Shown here one piece after another: positions 50,748 to 58,481 of a stretch of DNA of 64,000 nt; position 1 is the first letter of the stretch, and each line of letters starts with the position of its first letter. The notes beneath the pieces were generated by a model. It saw only the letters and a list, made by a program, of their open reading frames with translations. It was not told where the DNA came from and searched no databases. Both the position numbers and the translations under genes were made by a program. This DNA is from Martinezella hainanensis (GTDB lineage: Bacteria > Pseudomonadota > Alphaproteobacteria > Rhizobiales > Rhizobiaceae): assembly GCF_900094555.1 (NCBI RefSeq), contig NZ_FMAC01000014.1, forward strand, positions 1 to 64,000, given 5' to 3'.

Positions 50748-52054
50748 ATGGTAGCCCGATCGACGCTTTGCGTCGCCACCTCAGGCGTTGCCCGCAGGGT
50801 TAGCGCCCAGAAGAGCAGCGTTGCGAGGCTTATGGCAGCACCGGAAATGCAGACGCCCGTCCAGCCCGCATGAGCATAGATGATCGTCGATGTCGATGAT
50901 CCGACGGCGCTGCCGATCGAGTAGAACACCATGTAAGCGGCGGTCAGCCTGTTTTGCGCATCGGGCCTCACACGATAGATCATGCCCTGGTTGGTGACGT
51001 GCGTCGCCTGCAAGCCGAAATCGATGACGAGGACGCCGAGGATCAGCCAGAGGATCGAGCGATCCAGCATGGAGATCGGTAGCCAGGCAAGCAACATCAA
51101 AGCAAGCGCAATACCCGTGGTGCGCTGACCGTAGCCGCGGTCAGCCCAGCGCCCTGCCCTGATGGCCCCGAAGGCACCCGCCGCGCCGGCAAGCCCGAAC
51201 AGGCCAACTTCGGTGTGGGACAGAGAGTAAGGCGGCGCTGTCAGCGGCAGCACGAGCGGCGCAAGCAGCGTGGTGATATTGGCGAAGATGAGCATTGCGA
51301 TGATCGCGCGGATGCGCAGCACCGGCTCTTCGACCAGCAGAGTGCCGAGCGAGCGGATAAGACCGAAGTAGGACAGCCCGCCCTTCGGCTTTTCCTGCCG
51401 CGGCAGCGCCCGGCAGAGGAGAAGTGCGATCACCAGCGTCAGCACAGCGGAGACGATATAGACAGTCCGCCAGCCGGAGAGATCGGTCAGCGTTCCCGCA
51501 ACGCTGCGCGCCAAAAGGATGCCGAGCACGATGCCGCTGGTGACCATGCCGACGATATGGCCGCGCTCTGTGGGATGCGCCAGGCTCGCCGCATAGGCAA
51601 CCAGCGCCTGCGTGACCACGGCCAGAAAGCCGACCGCAGCCATGGAGGCAAGCAGCATCGCCGCGCTGGAGGAAAGGCCGACACTGACAAGTGCCGCAAC
51701 GCTCAACAACGACTGCACGATGATGAACTTGCGCCGATCGATCAGATCGCCAAGCGGCACCAGCAGAATGAGACCGAGGCCATAGCCGAGCTGCGTCGCG
51801 CCGACGATCAGGCCGGCAACCGTGCGCGACAGTTTGAGATCATCGGCCATGACATCGAGAAGCGGATGGGCGAAATAGGCATTGGCGACGGCAAGGCCGC
51901 TCGCGACGGCAAACAGGAAAATCGTCGCTCGTGTCAGCGGCGAATTGGCCTTTCCAGAATATTCGCTCCCCTCAAGTGAACTTTCTCGCGCGGAATGAAG
52001 GCGCACGCCATCCTTCGCGCTGCCGGCCGGCGGCGCGTCCTGATCGATTGTCAT
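50744..52054 (-). CDS. MFS transporter, DHA1-like drug efflux type
   Basis: 436 residues with twelve predicted membrane segments after an N-terminal hydrophilic stretch (about 45 residues). The segment PLGDLIDRRKFIIVQSLLSVAALVSVGLSSSA corresponds to motif A between helices 2 and 3. ATG 52054 has GGGAGC upstream; an earlier start at 52093 would run through the operator repeats. It is divergent from the HxlR gene and probably repressed by it. Confidence 0.9.
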   Translation of the reverse strand: MTIDQDAPPAGSAKDGVRLHSARESSLEGSEYSGKANSPLTRATIFLFAVASGLAVANAYFAHPLLDVMADDLKLSRTVAGLIVGATQLGYGLGLILLVPLGDLIDRRKFIIVQSLLSVAALVSVGLSSSAAMLLASMAAVGFLAVVTQALVAYAASLAHPTERGHIVGMVTSGIVLGILLARSVAGTLTDLSGWRTVYIVSAVLTLVIALLLCRALPRQEKPKGGLSYFGLIRSLGTLLVEEPVLRIRAIIAMLIFANITTLLAPLVLPLTAPPYSLSHTEVGLFGLAGAAGAFGAIRAGRWADRGYGQRTTGIALALMLLAWLPISMLDRSILWLILGVLVIDFGLQATHVTNQGMIYRVRPDAQNRLTAAYMVFYSIGSAVGSSTSTIIYAHAGWTGVCISGAAISLATLLFWALTLRATPEVATQSVDRATI

Positions 52055-52074
52055 TGCAAAGCTCCCGATTATTC

Positions 52075-52130
52075 GGTTTAATAATGAAACCATCGATCGA
52101 GTAACATTATTGGTTTAATTATGCAACCAT
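52075..52130. promoter_or_regulatory. Twin operator repeats between MFS and HxlR genes
   Basis: GGTTTAATAATGAAACCAT (52075-52093) and GGTTTAATTATGCAACCAT (52112-52130): direct repeats with a 37-base period, each with GGTT...AACC ends. They fill the divergent promoter region, so two regulator dimers could bind the same face of the DNA. Confidence 0.75.
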
Positions 52131-52163
52131 TCTTGCAGACAAAAGACCGGGAAGGCTGAGCGC

Positions 52164-52616
52164 ATGGTCGCGCGGAAAAGCCTGAAGGGTGATTATTGCC
52201 CGAGCGCCCGCTCACTCGACGTGATCGGCGACTGGTGGTCGCTGCTGATCGTGCGCGACGCCTTCGACGGGCTGACGCGCTTTGGCGAGTTTCAAAAGAG
52301 CCTTGGCATTGCCAAGAACATTTTGACCGAACGCCTACGCACGCTTGTCGCCAGCGGCATCCTGGAGCTGGTGCCGGCGGGCGACAGCGGCACGCGTATG
52401 GAATATCGGCTGACAACGATGGGAAAGGATCTTTTCCCGGTCATGGTGGCGCTGCGCCAATTCGGTGAGCGCTATCTCTTCGCACCGGCAGAAGAGCATT
52501 CGCTGCTGGTGGACCGGACGACGGGTCAGCCGGTGCGGCTTGACATCCGGGCGCAGGACGGCAGGTCCGTCGGCCCGGACGAGACGGTTATCTTGAAGGT
52601 GCCGGAAGAGACCTAG
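52164..52616 (+). CDS. HxlR family transcriptional regulator
   Basis: 150 residues. The HxlR winged helix occupies about 12-100: CPSARSLDVIGDWWSLLIVRDAFDGLTRFGEFQKSLGIAKNILTERLRTLVASGILE. The single Cys near 12 at the start of the domain is the redox-sensitive position in relatives such as YodB/QorR, so thiol or quinone sensing is possible. Divergent from the MFS gene, with the twin operators between. Confidence 0.92.
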   Translation: MVARKSLKGDYCPSARSLDVIGDWWSLLIVRDAFDGLTRFGEFQKSLGIAKNILTERLRTLVASGILELVPAGDSGTRMEYRLTTMGKDLFPVMVALRQFGERYLFAPAEEHSLLVDRTTGQPVRLDIRAQDGRSVGPDETVILKVPEET

Positions 52617-52643
52617 GCGAAGAACCGGGGCCGCGCGAAGCGG

Positions 52644-53120
52644 TCAGTCCTGTTCTTCCGCCTCCCCGCTTCTTTCCAGCTTGCTGCGCAGAGCCAGCAT
52701 GACATCCCGCATCGTTTCGATATCCTCGATCCGAAGCCCTTCCGCCAATTCGTTGACCCACGGCGCCTGCAGCCGCATGGCGGCATCGAAGGTTTGCTTG
52801 CCTTTATCCGTCAGCACGACTAGCTGCGCCCGCCGGTGATGCGGATTGGTCTCGAAGGTAACGAGGCCTTCCTTTTCCAGATCGTTGACGATGCGCTGGA
52901 TGTTCTGGCGATTGGCACCCATGTCGCGTGCCAGCCACGCAACCGGCTGCGGCCTGTCTGCCGCGATAATGGCACCCAGAATTTGCCAACGCGCACTCGT
53001 CAGACCAAGCGGAGCCACCAGCCTGTCACCGGATGCAAGCACCCGGCCATGCAGTTTGAACAGCTCGAGAATCAGGCCGGTCAAAGCGCTCCCGCTTGCG
53101 GTTTGTTTCGCGTCATCCAT
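52644..53120 (-). CDS. MarR family transcriptional regulator
   Basis: 158 residues. The winged helix (about 45-110, including PQPVAWLARDMGANRQNIQRIVNDLEKEGLVTFETNPHHRRAQLVVLTDKG) and flanking dimer helices are standard. It is divergent from an ABM monooxygenase and a DUF1772 gene. A perfect 22-base palindrome and a related half-site occupy the 97-base gap, indicating autoregulation and repression of the monooxygenase. Confidence 0.94.
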   Translation of the reverse strand: MDDAKQTASGSALTGLILELFKLHGRVLASGDRLVAPLGLTSARWQILGAIIAADRPQPVAWLARDMGANRQNIQRIVNDLEKEGLVTFETNPHHRRAQLVVLTDKGKQTFDAAMRLQAPWVNELAEGLRIEDIETMRDVMLALRSKLERSGEAEEQD

Positions 53121-53137
53121 TTGTCACCATATAATTT

Positions 53138-53194
53138 AATTGACATCATGATGTCAATTTACTAGATATGCACCACACCACATTGACATCATAT
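53138..53194. promoter_or_regulatory. MarR operators: perfect palindrome plus half-site
   Basis: The palindrome at 53138-53159 (core TTGACATCATGATGTCAA) is perfect over 22 bases. TTGACATCATAT recurs at 53183-53194 as one arm and centre of the same site. Both lie between the MarR start (53120) and the ABM start (53218). Confidence 0.85.
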
Positions 53195-53217
53195 AACCAT
53201 ATTGAACGGAGCACGCC

Positions 53218-53586
53218 ATGTCTCACATGCGCCCAATGGACCCAAACTTTCCGATAGAGCGGCAAGTCGGCATCGATGCCGCCCCCGTCGTTCTTGTGAA
53301 CATCTTCACCCTCGACAAGGCGGATGAGGAAGTCTTTCTCGAGGCATGGCGCGACGATGCCGCATTCATGAAGCAGCAGCCGGGCTTCATCTCGACCCAG
53401 CTTCACCGGGCGATCGGCGAAAGCCCGACCTATCTCAACTATGCCATATGGGAGACGATGGCGGATTTCCGCGCCGCGTTTACACATCCGGAGTTCAGGG
53501 CAAAGATTTCGCACTATCCGTCCTCGGCCGTTGCGTCTCCGCACCTGTTCCAGAAGGTCGCCGTTCCCGGCATCTGCGTGGCGTGA
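53218..53586 (+). CDS. Antibiotic biosynthesis monooxygenase (ABM) domain protein
   Basis: 122 residues. A single ABM ferredoxin-like domain (about 15-110: PVVLVNIFTLDKADEEVFLEAWRDDAAFMKQQPGFISTQLHRAIGESPTYLNYAIWETMADFRAAF). Family members (YgiN-like) oxidise quinols or small aromatics without cofactors, or act as heme-degrading relatives. The MarR operators upstream suggest induction by a phenol or quinone. It is followed by the DUF1772 gene 63 bases on, likely the same transcript. Confidence 0.88.
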   Translation: MSHMRPMDPNFPIERQVGIDAAPVVLVNIFTLDKADEEVFLEAWRDDAAFMKQQPGFISTQLHRAIGESPTYLNYAIWETMADFRAAFTHPEFRAKISHYPSSAVASPHLFQKVAVPGICVA

Positions 53587-53649
53587 ACGCGCGTCGGCAA
53601 GAACCCGGATCCATTGGATCGAACTCAAAAGACCTTAGGGAAAATTCCG

Positions 53650-54096
53650 ATGCGGCTCCTCTTCAATATTCTCGCCATCTCGGGCTCGGCGATGTTTGCC
53701 GGCGTCATGCTCATGATCGGTGTGACGCTTGGCGGCTACTGGAGAAGCCTTCCAGCCCCAGATTTCCTCGACTGGTTCAGCCAAAACGGCCAGTTCATCA
53801 CACGGACCATTCCGCTTGTCGTCGCTCCGACGCTCATCGGCCTGATCGGATCGCTATGGTCGGGCTGGGGCGAGGCAACGGCAAGGGCGTATTGGATTGG
53901 AGCGGCCGTCTGTATCGCCGCAGTGCTGGCTGTCACCCTTGCCTGGTTCCTGCCGACCAATGCGCAGTTCGCATCGAAATCGATCCCTGTGGATCAGGTA
54001 CCGGCGCGGCTCGATACCTGGTTGATGATCCATGATGTGCGAATCGCGCTTGCCGCGATCGCTTCAGTGCTCGGGATCGTCGCGATCAGCCGATAA
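53650..54096 (+). CDS. DUF1772 (anthrone oxygenase-like) membrane protein
   Basis: 148 residues with four membrane segments (about 4-28, 50-72, 80-102, 128-147) and the DUF1772 pattern. Fungal relatives are anthrone oxygenases, but bacterial members are unassigned. The frame is open from 53614; ATG 53650 is preferred since it begins the first helix and follows TAGGGA. Position after the ABM gene suggests the two share a redox-related role. Confidence 0.78.
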   Translation: MRLLFNILAISGSAMFAGVMLMIGVTLGGYWRSLPAPDFLDWFSQNGQFITRTIPLVVAPTLIGLIGSLWSGWGEATARAYWIGAAVCIAAVLAVTLAWFLPTNAQFASKSIPVDQVPARLDTWLMIHDVRIALAAIASVLGIVAISR

Positions 54097-54128
54097 AGGC
54101 AACTGGTCCAACTCAGATGGTTCGAGCT

Positions 54129-54887
54129 TCAGACATGGGCCATGCCGCCATCAACCGTAATTTCCGCCCCGGTCGTGAAGCTTGCGGCGGGCGAGAGCAG
54201 GAAGGCGATTGCTTCGGCGACCTCTTCTACATTACCCCAGCGTCCCATCGGAATCATCCTCTCGACATAGCTGCGGATTTCGGGAACGGCGGTGGCCGCT
54301 TCCGTCAGCCGCGTCTCGATCGGGCCAGGCGAAACCACATTGACGCGGATGCGCCGCGCCATGATGTCGGGTGACGTTCCAAGATTGCGAGCGAAGGCGC
54401 GGATGAAGCCCTTGCTTCCGGCATAGAGCGCATCGCCGGGTTGGCCCTTGCGCCCGGCAACGGAACCTACGAAGACCACCGAGGCGCCATCCGCTAAAAG
54501 CGGTAATGCATGAACGAAGGTGAAAACGGCGCCTTTGACGTTCACATCCATCAGCCGGTCATAGCTGCCAACATCGAGTTCGCCGATGTCAGGTGCATTC
54601 GAAACGCCGGCATTGACCACAAGGCCGTCCAGGCGGCCGTGGCGGGATGCCACCTCGCCAACCAGACGGGCAATATCATCCGGTTGCCCAACGTCGGTCC
54701 GGATATATTCGCCCCTGGAACCAAGATCACCAGCCAATGCAATCAATCGACCGTCGTCTCTGCCAGTCGCGACGACATATGCACCGGCATCAGCGAGGCA
54801 CAACGTGGTCGCACGGCCAATGCCGCTACTGGCACCCGTAACCAGGACGATCTTGTTGGGGAGATGCGCGGACGTATCTGGAGTCAT
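54129..54887 (-). CDS. SDR family oxidoreductase (classical)
   Basis: 252 residues. TGASSGIG near 17-24, NAG near 93-95, catalytic Ser in VVFVGSVAG, YAGSK as YxxxK near 154-158, and the C-terminal GAEITVDGG. It reduces or oxidises a carbonyl or alcohol with NAD(P). Divergent from a TetR gene; the operator copies between them overlap the TetR start codon, so joint repression is likely. Confidence 0.93.
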   Translation of the reverse strand: MTPDTSAHLPNKIVLVTGASSGIGRATTLCLADAGAYVVATGRDDGRLIALAGDLGSRGEYIRTDVGQPDDIARLVGEVASRHGRLDGLVVNAGVSNAPDIGELDVGSYDRLMDVNVKGAVFTFVHALPLLADGASVVFVGSVAGRKGQPGDALYAGSKGFIRAFARNLGTSPDIMARRIRVNVVSPGPIETRLTEAATAVPEIRSYVERMIPMGRWGNVEEVAEAIAFLLSPAASFTTGAEITVDGGMAHV

Positions 54888-54900
54888 CGGTCGGCCTCTG

Positions 54901-54964
54901 TTATCAACACTCGTTGATAATTCAGATAGAAGCGAACCAACGAAATGTCAACGAGTGTTGATAA
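54901..54964. promoter_or_regulatory. Two inverted operator copies between SDR and TetR genes
   Basis: TTATCAACACTCGTTGA (54901-54917) and its exact reverse complement TCAACGAGTGTTGATAA (54948-54964). The first copy runs into TAA, making it nearly self-palindromic. The second copy starts inside the TetR gene, immediately after its ATG at 54945. Confidence 0.85.
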
Positions 54965-55532
54965 TGAAAGACGAACTCCCCGCCTTTCCGCGGCGGAAAG
55001 CCGCGCGCGCATTCTTGCGGCGGCGCGCGCAGCCTTCACCCGGGCTGGATACGATGCCGTCGGCGTGCGCGAGATCGCGGCAGCGGCTGGCGTCGATCCG
55101 GCAATGGTGCCCCGGCTGTTCGGCTCCAAGGAAGCGCTGTTCACGATAATCGCGGATGACGCCTTCGGACTGGAACCGGCCTTCGAGGGGCCGATCGAGG
55201 GCATGGGCGAGCGCGTGGCGCGCCATCTGATGGGGCCGATCGCCCATTCCGATGCGGAGGATTTTGACGAATTCGCCTTCCTGCTGCGGTCTATCGGCAG
55301 CCCGACGGCAGCGCCGATCCTTTCGGCCGCACTGCATGCGACCTTCATCAGGCCGCTGTCGGAACAACTGACGGGGCCTGCGGTCGAAGCGAGGGCAGCC
55401 CTTGCCACGGCCTATGTGATGGGCTTTGCAGTGCTGCGCGCCGGGCTCGGCTCACCGAGCATGGAGTCGGCGGGAGAAGAGGTGATCGTCGACAGGCTCG
55501 GAAGCGCCATTCAAGCCTGCCTGACACCCTAG
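54945..55532 (+). CDS. TetR family repressor with operator inside its start
   Basis: 195 residues. HTH about 12-60: LSAAESRARILAAARAAFTRAGYDAVGVREIAAAAGVDPAMVPRLFGSKEALF. Codons 2-7 overlap the second operator copy, and there is no obvious ribosome site (upstream is AACCAACGAA), so translation may be weak or from a leaderless message. A later start in this frame would cut into the HTH lead. Control of the divergent SDR gene and itself is inferred. Confidence 0.88.
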   Translation: MSTSVDNERRTPRLSAAESRARILAAARAAFTRAGYDAVGVREIAAAAGVDPAMVPRLFGSKEALFTIIADDAFGLEPAFEGPIEGMGERVARHLMGPIAHSDAEDFDEFAFLLRSIGSPTAAPILSAALHATFIRPLSEQLTGPAVEARAALATAYVMGFAVLRAGLGSPSMESAGEEVIVDRLGSAIQACLTP

Positions 55533-55570
55533 ACAATGTCCTTCGCCGGCGAACCGGAGCCGCCCTGACT

Positions 55571-56452
55571 TCAGAACACCAGCGATCGATGCAACTGCGC
55601 ACCGGCCCAGGCACCATCGCCAACGGCGAGCGACACCGAATGCGGGACGCGGGCGGCGTCGCCACAGGCAAAGGCGCCCGAGACGGTGGTTTCCTTCATG
55701 GCGTCGGTCTGGATCTGCATGCCGAACAGCGTTTCTTCGATTACGCAGCCGAGCCGCTCGGCAATCGGGCTAGAAGGCAACACGCGCGTCGCGGTGAAAA
55801 GGCCGGCAAACGGCAGCAGACGTCCATCGGCAAGCCGCACATCGGCCTTTCCTTCCAGCCTTGTGATCGGTGCCTCCTCAATCGTTACACCCCGGGCGGC
55901 GAGATCGGTGCGTTGCGCCTCATCCGGGACAAAGCTGCCGTTGAGGAATAGGGTCACCTTGCCCCATTCCGGCAGCAATTGCGCCTGATGCATCGACATC
56001 GGGCCGGTGGCGAGGCAGCCGATACGGCCCTGATCGAGCTCATAGCCGTGGCAATACGGGCAATGGAAGATGCTCTTGCCCCAGCGTTCGCCGAGGCCCT
56101 CGATCTCGGGCAAGGCATCGGAAACCCCGGTCGCGAAGAGAAGGCGCCGGCCATCATGCCGCGCGCCATCTGCCGTGGTCACGACAAAGGCATCCTTCTC
56201 GCCCTCGGCCTGTTCGGCCATGCCTTCGATCCAGCTCAATGTCGGATAGGCGAAAAGCTGCTCGCGCGCCTTGCGGGCGATCTCGCCGGGATTGACCCCA
56301 TCCTGGCCGAGAAAGCCGTGGGATTCCTCGGCGAAACGATTGCGGCGCTTGCCGGCATCGATGACCAGTACCTTGCGGCGGGCACGGAGAAGCTGGAGGG
56401 CGGCCGCCATTCCGGCGTAGCTGCCCCCGATGACGATGACGTCATGGGTCAT
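55571..56452 (-). CDS. FAD-dependent thioredoxin-reductase-like disulfide flavoprotein
   Basis: 293 residues. FAD motif IGGSYAGMAAALQLLRARRKVLVIDAG near 8-34, redox pair CPYC in HCPYCHGYE near 138-146, and a C-terminal FAD motif SGAFACGDAARVPHSVSLAVGDGAWAGAQLH. Where true thioredoxin reductases bind NADPH by GxGxxA, this has IGCLATGPMSMHQAQLL, so NADPH use is doubtful. Related CPYCH flavoproteins include thiol oxidases of the HlmI/GliT kind. The ATG overlaps the Rrf2 stop (ATGA), so the two genes form one operon. Confidence 0.88.
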   Translation of the reverse strand: MTHDVIVIGGSYAGMAAALQLLRARRKVLVIDAGKRRNRFAEESHGFLGQDGVNPGEIARKAREQLFAYPTLSWIEGMAEQAEGEKDAFVVTTADGARHDGRRLLFATGVSDALPEIEGLGERWGKSIFHCPYCHGYELDQGRIGCLATGPMSMHQAQLLPEWGKVTLFLNGSFVPDEAQRTDLAARGVTIEEAPITRLEGKADVRLADGRLLPFAGLFTATRVLPSSPIAERLGCVIEETLFGMQIQTDAMKETTVSGAFACGDAARVPHSVSLAVGDGAWAGAQLHRSLVF

Positions 56453-56898
56453 GACAAGGTCCTTTCTGAGCGCCAATGCGCATGACGCCGCGCAAATTCG
56501 GCGGCGAGATCGGCAAGCGTGACATTTTCGAAGCGCTTGAGCAGCAGGGCCTCGGCCTCCGCAAAAGCATCGTCGAGCACGGAATTGACCGATTGCTCGA
56601 CGAGGCACTCCGGCGTTTCGTTGCGATTGCCGATGGCGAAGACGGCGGGCTCGCCAAGCGCCTCATGCAACTGGCGTAGCGTGACGGTTTTCAGATCGGC
56701 GGCGATCGTCCAGCCGCCTGTATGCCCCTTGCTGGAGTTGACGATGCCAACCTCACGCAGCAATCCCATGGTGCGGCGCACGACGACGGGATTGGTGTGC
56801 ATGCATTGCGCCAGGGTTTCGGAGGTCAGCGGTCCATCCTGCTCGGCCATATGGAGCAAGGCATGGAGAACGGAGGAAAGTCGGCTATCGCGTTTCAT
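56449..56898 (-). CDS. Rrf2 family transcriptional regulator
   Basis: 149 residues. HTH in the first 65 residues (SETLAQCMHTNPVVVRRTMGLLREVGIVNSSKGHTGGWTIAADLKTVTLRQLHEALG). The IscR/NsrR set of three clustered Cys is missing; only Cys in QCMHT and ECLVEQ remain, as in YwnA/CymR-type members, so an Fe-S cluster is unlikely. It controls itself and the coupled flavoprotein, perhaps sensing thiol or electrophile stress. Confidence 0.9.
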   Translation of the reverse strand: MKRDSRLSSVLHALLHMAEQDGPLTSETLAQCMHTNPVVVRRTMGLLREVGIVNSSKGHTGGWTIAADLKTVTLRQLHEALGEPAVFAIGNRNETPECLVEQSVNSVLDDAFAEAEALLLKRFENVTLADLAAEFARRHAHWRSERTLS

Positions 56899-56970
56899 GT
56901 AACTTCAATTATTACGATTCGACGCGAGTTTCAAGAGCCGACCTCATCCCGGCAGTGGCGGGACCTTTGG

Positions 56971-57555
56971 CTAGGATCTCTTTCTGAAGTGAACGTCGCG
57001 CGCGGAGGCGCAGATCCCGATCTCGTCTCCCAACGACCATTCCGCGGCTCTTGCCGCCATGGCGGCGGGCACATCTTGCGATCCCGGCCCGGCCGGAACG
57101 TCATAGGTGGCGTGCGCGTCATGCGGCAGCAGCACGCCGTAGCCGCGCTCAACCGCTCCCCGCGCCGTCGCCGCCACACACATCTCGGAAAGCACGCCGC
57201 AGACTGCCAGTTCACGCACATCGAAAGCGGCGAGGATGGCGTCCAGGTCGGTGCCGTCGAAACCATCATCCTCCGTCTTCCGAATGACCACTTCGCCTGA
57301 CAAAGGTTGAAAGTAGAGCTTCCATCCCGGCTGAAGTGGCTCGTCCAGCGCACCGGCCGGACCATCGTTCTGCAGGAAAATCACCAGCGCCCATGCCGAC
57401 CGTGCCCTGTCCAACAGGACCTCGACCATCGACGTCAAAGTGGCATGGCCGGGAATCGCATTGGGGCCTTGCACGAAGGCATTCTGCATATCGACGACAA
57501 GCAAGGCGTCAGCAAGCGGATGGTCATCGGAAATCTCTTGCTGCTCTCTTTCCAT
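56971..57555 (-). CDS. Isochorismatase-family cysteine hydrolase
   Basis: 194 residues. Catalytic triad visible as Asp22 (LLVVDMQNAF), Lys in VIRKTEDDGF and Cys in GVLSEMCVAATARGA. The fold covers isochorismatases, nicotinamidases and ureido hydrolases; no specific substrate can be assigned. The start is uncertain: ATG 57555 gives a compact N-terminus, while ATG 57594 would add 13 residues. It precedes the Rrf2 genes on no shared transcript and follows TauE on the same strand. Confidence 0.85.
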   Translation of the reverse strand: MEREQQEISDDHPLADALLVVDMQNAFVQGPNAIPGHATLTSMVEVLLDRARSAWALVIFLQNDGPAGALDEPLQPGWKLYFQPLSGEVVIRKTEDDGFDGTDLDAILAAFDVRELAVCGVLSEMCVAATARGAVERGYGVLLPHDAHATYDVPAGPGSQDVPAAMAARAAEWSLGDEIGICASARDVHFRKRS

Positions 57556-57633
57556 CGATCGGTCAGACCCCACTTGGAACAAACTCGGAAGCATATGGGT
57601 ACCCACAGGGCGACCCGGCAATATGAGACCGCC

Positions 57634-58383
57634 TCATAAAGCGGCTTTGACGATCATCTCGGCGCCAAGCACCAGAAGGCAGACCAGAAACCAGCGACGG
57701 AAGGTTGCCGGGCTGACGCGATTGCGGATGATCTGGCCGGCCCACATGCCGGCAAGCGCCGGGACGATCGCCAGAGTGGACAGCGCGAGATTGCCGATAC
57801 GGAAGGCGCCATGCCAGGCGAGCGCTCCGGCGAGTGCCACGGTGGAGATGGTGAAGGAGAGGCCGAGCGCCCGGATCAGGTCCTCCTTCTCCAGTCCGAG
57901 TGACTGCAGGTAGGGCACCGCCGGCACGACGAAGACGCCAGTTGCCCCGGTGAGCAGGCCAGTGACCGCGCCGACGAGCGGCGATAGCAGCGGCTCGAAC
58001 CTTGCGGGCACATGCAGTTGACGGGCAAGCAAAGCATGGCCGGCATAGACGATGAGCGCCGCACCCAGCGCAGCGGTCGTCAGACGCGTATCGCCGCCGG
58101 CGAGAAGATATGAGCCGGCGAATGTTCCGACGGTCACGGCAATAACCAGAAGGAGGAAACGACGGGCAAGCGCGCCAAAACTCGGACCTGCGAGCAGCTG
58201 CCAGACATTGGTGACGAAGGAAGGCACGATCAGCAGGCTCGCGGCCGAGAGCGGCGAGATCAGCGTGCCCAAAACTCCCATCGCCACCGTCGGTAGCCCC
58301 ATGCCGGTGACGCCCTTGATCGTGCCGGCGACGAAGAAGGTCGCGAAGATCGCCGCGACGAGCCATATCGAATGATCCATCAT
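57634..58383 (-). CDS. TauE/SafE family anion transporter
   Basis: 249 residues with about eight membrane segments. Two internal repeats start FFVAGTIKGVTGMGLPTVAMGVLGTLISP (about 17-45) and LVGAVTGLLTGATGVFVVPAVPYLQSLGL (about 135-165), the family hallmark. Members move sulfite, sulfoacetate or other organic anions. It is divergent from a LysR gene with a 9-base-arm palindrome in the 98-base gap. It ends 78 bases before the isochorismatase-like gene and may be co-transcribed with it. Confidence 0.9.
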   Translation of the reverse strand: MMDHSIWLVAAIFATFFVAGTIKGVTGMGLPTVAMGVLGTLISPLSAASLLIVPSFVTNVWQLLAGPSFGALARRFLLLVIAVTVGTFAGSYLLAGGDTRLTTAALGAALIVYAGHALLARQLHVPARFEPLLSPLVGAVTGLLTGATGVFVVPAVPYLQSLGLEKEDLIRALGLSFTISTVALAGALAWHGAFRIGNLALSTLAIVPALAGMWAGQIIRNRVSPATFRRWFLVCLLVLGAEMIVKAAL

Positions 58384-58435
58384 TCCCTTTCACTAGCAGA
58401 GACGAGGGTGGGCACAATGCGGATGATGCGAAGTG

Positions 58436-58458
58436 AGCCTTCGGCTGTTCCGAAGGCT
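58436..58458. promoter_or_regulatory. Palindrome between TauE and LysR genes
   Basis: AGCCTTCGG, CTGTT, CCGAAGGCT: perfect 9-base arms, ending 23 bases before the LysR ATG and 53 bases from the TauE start. A likely operator for the LysR protein. Confidence 0.65.
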
Positions 58459-58481
58459 GGATATGCGGTAGTCTGCGCTCC

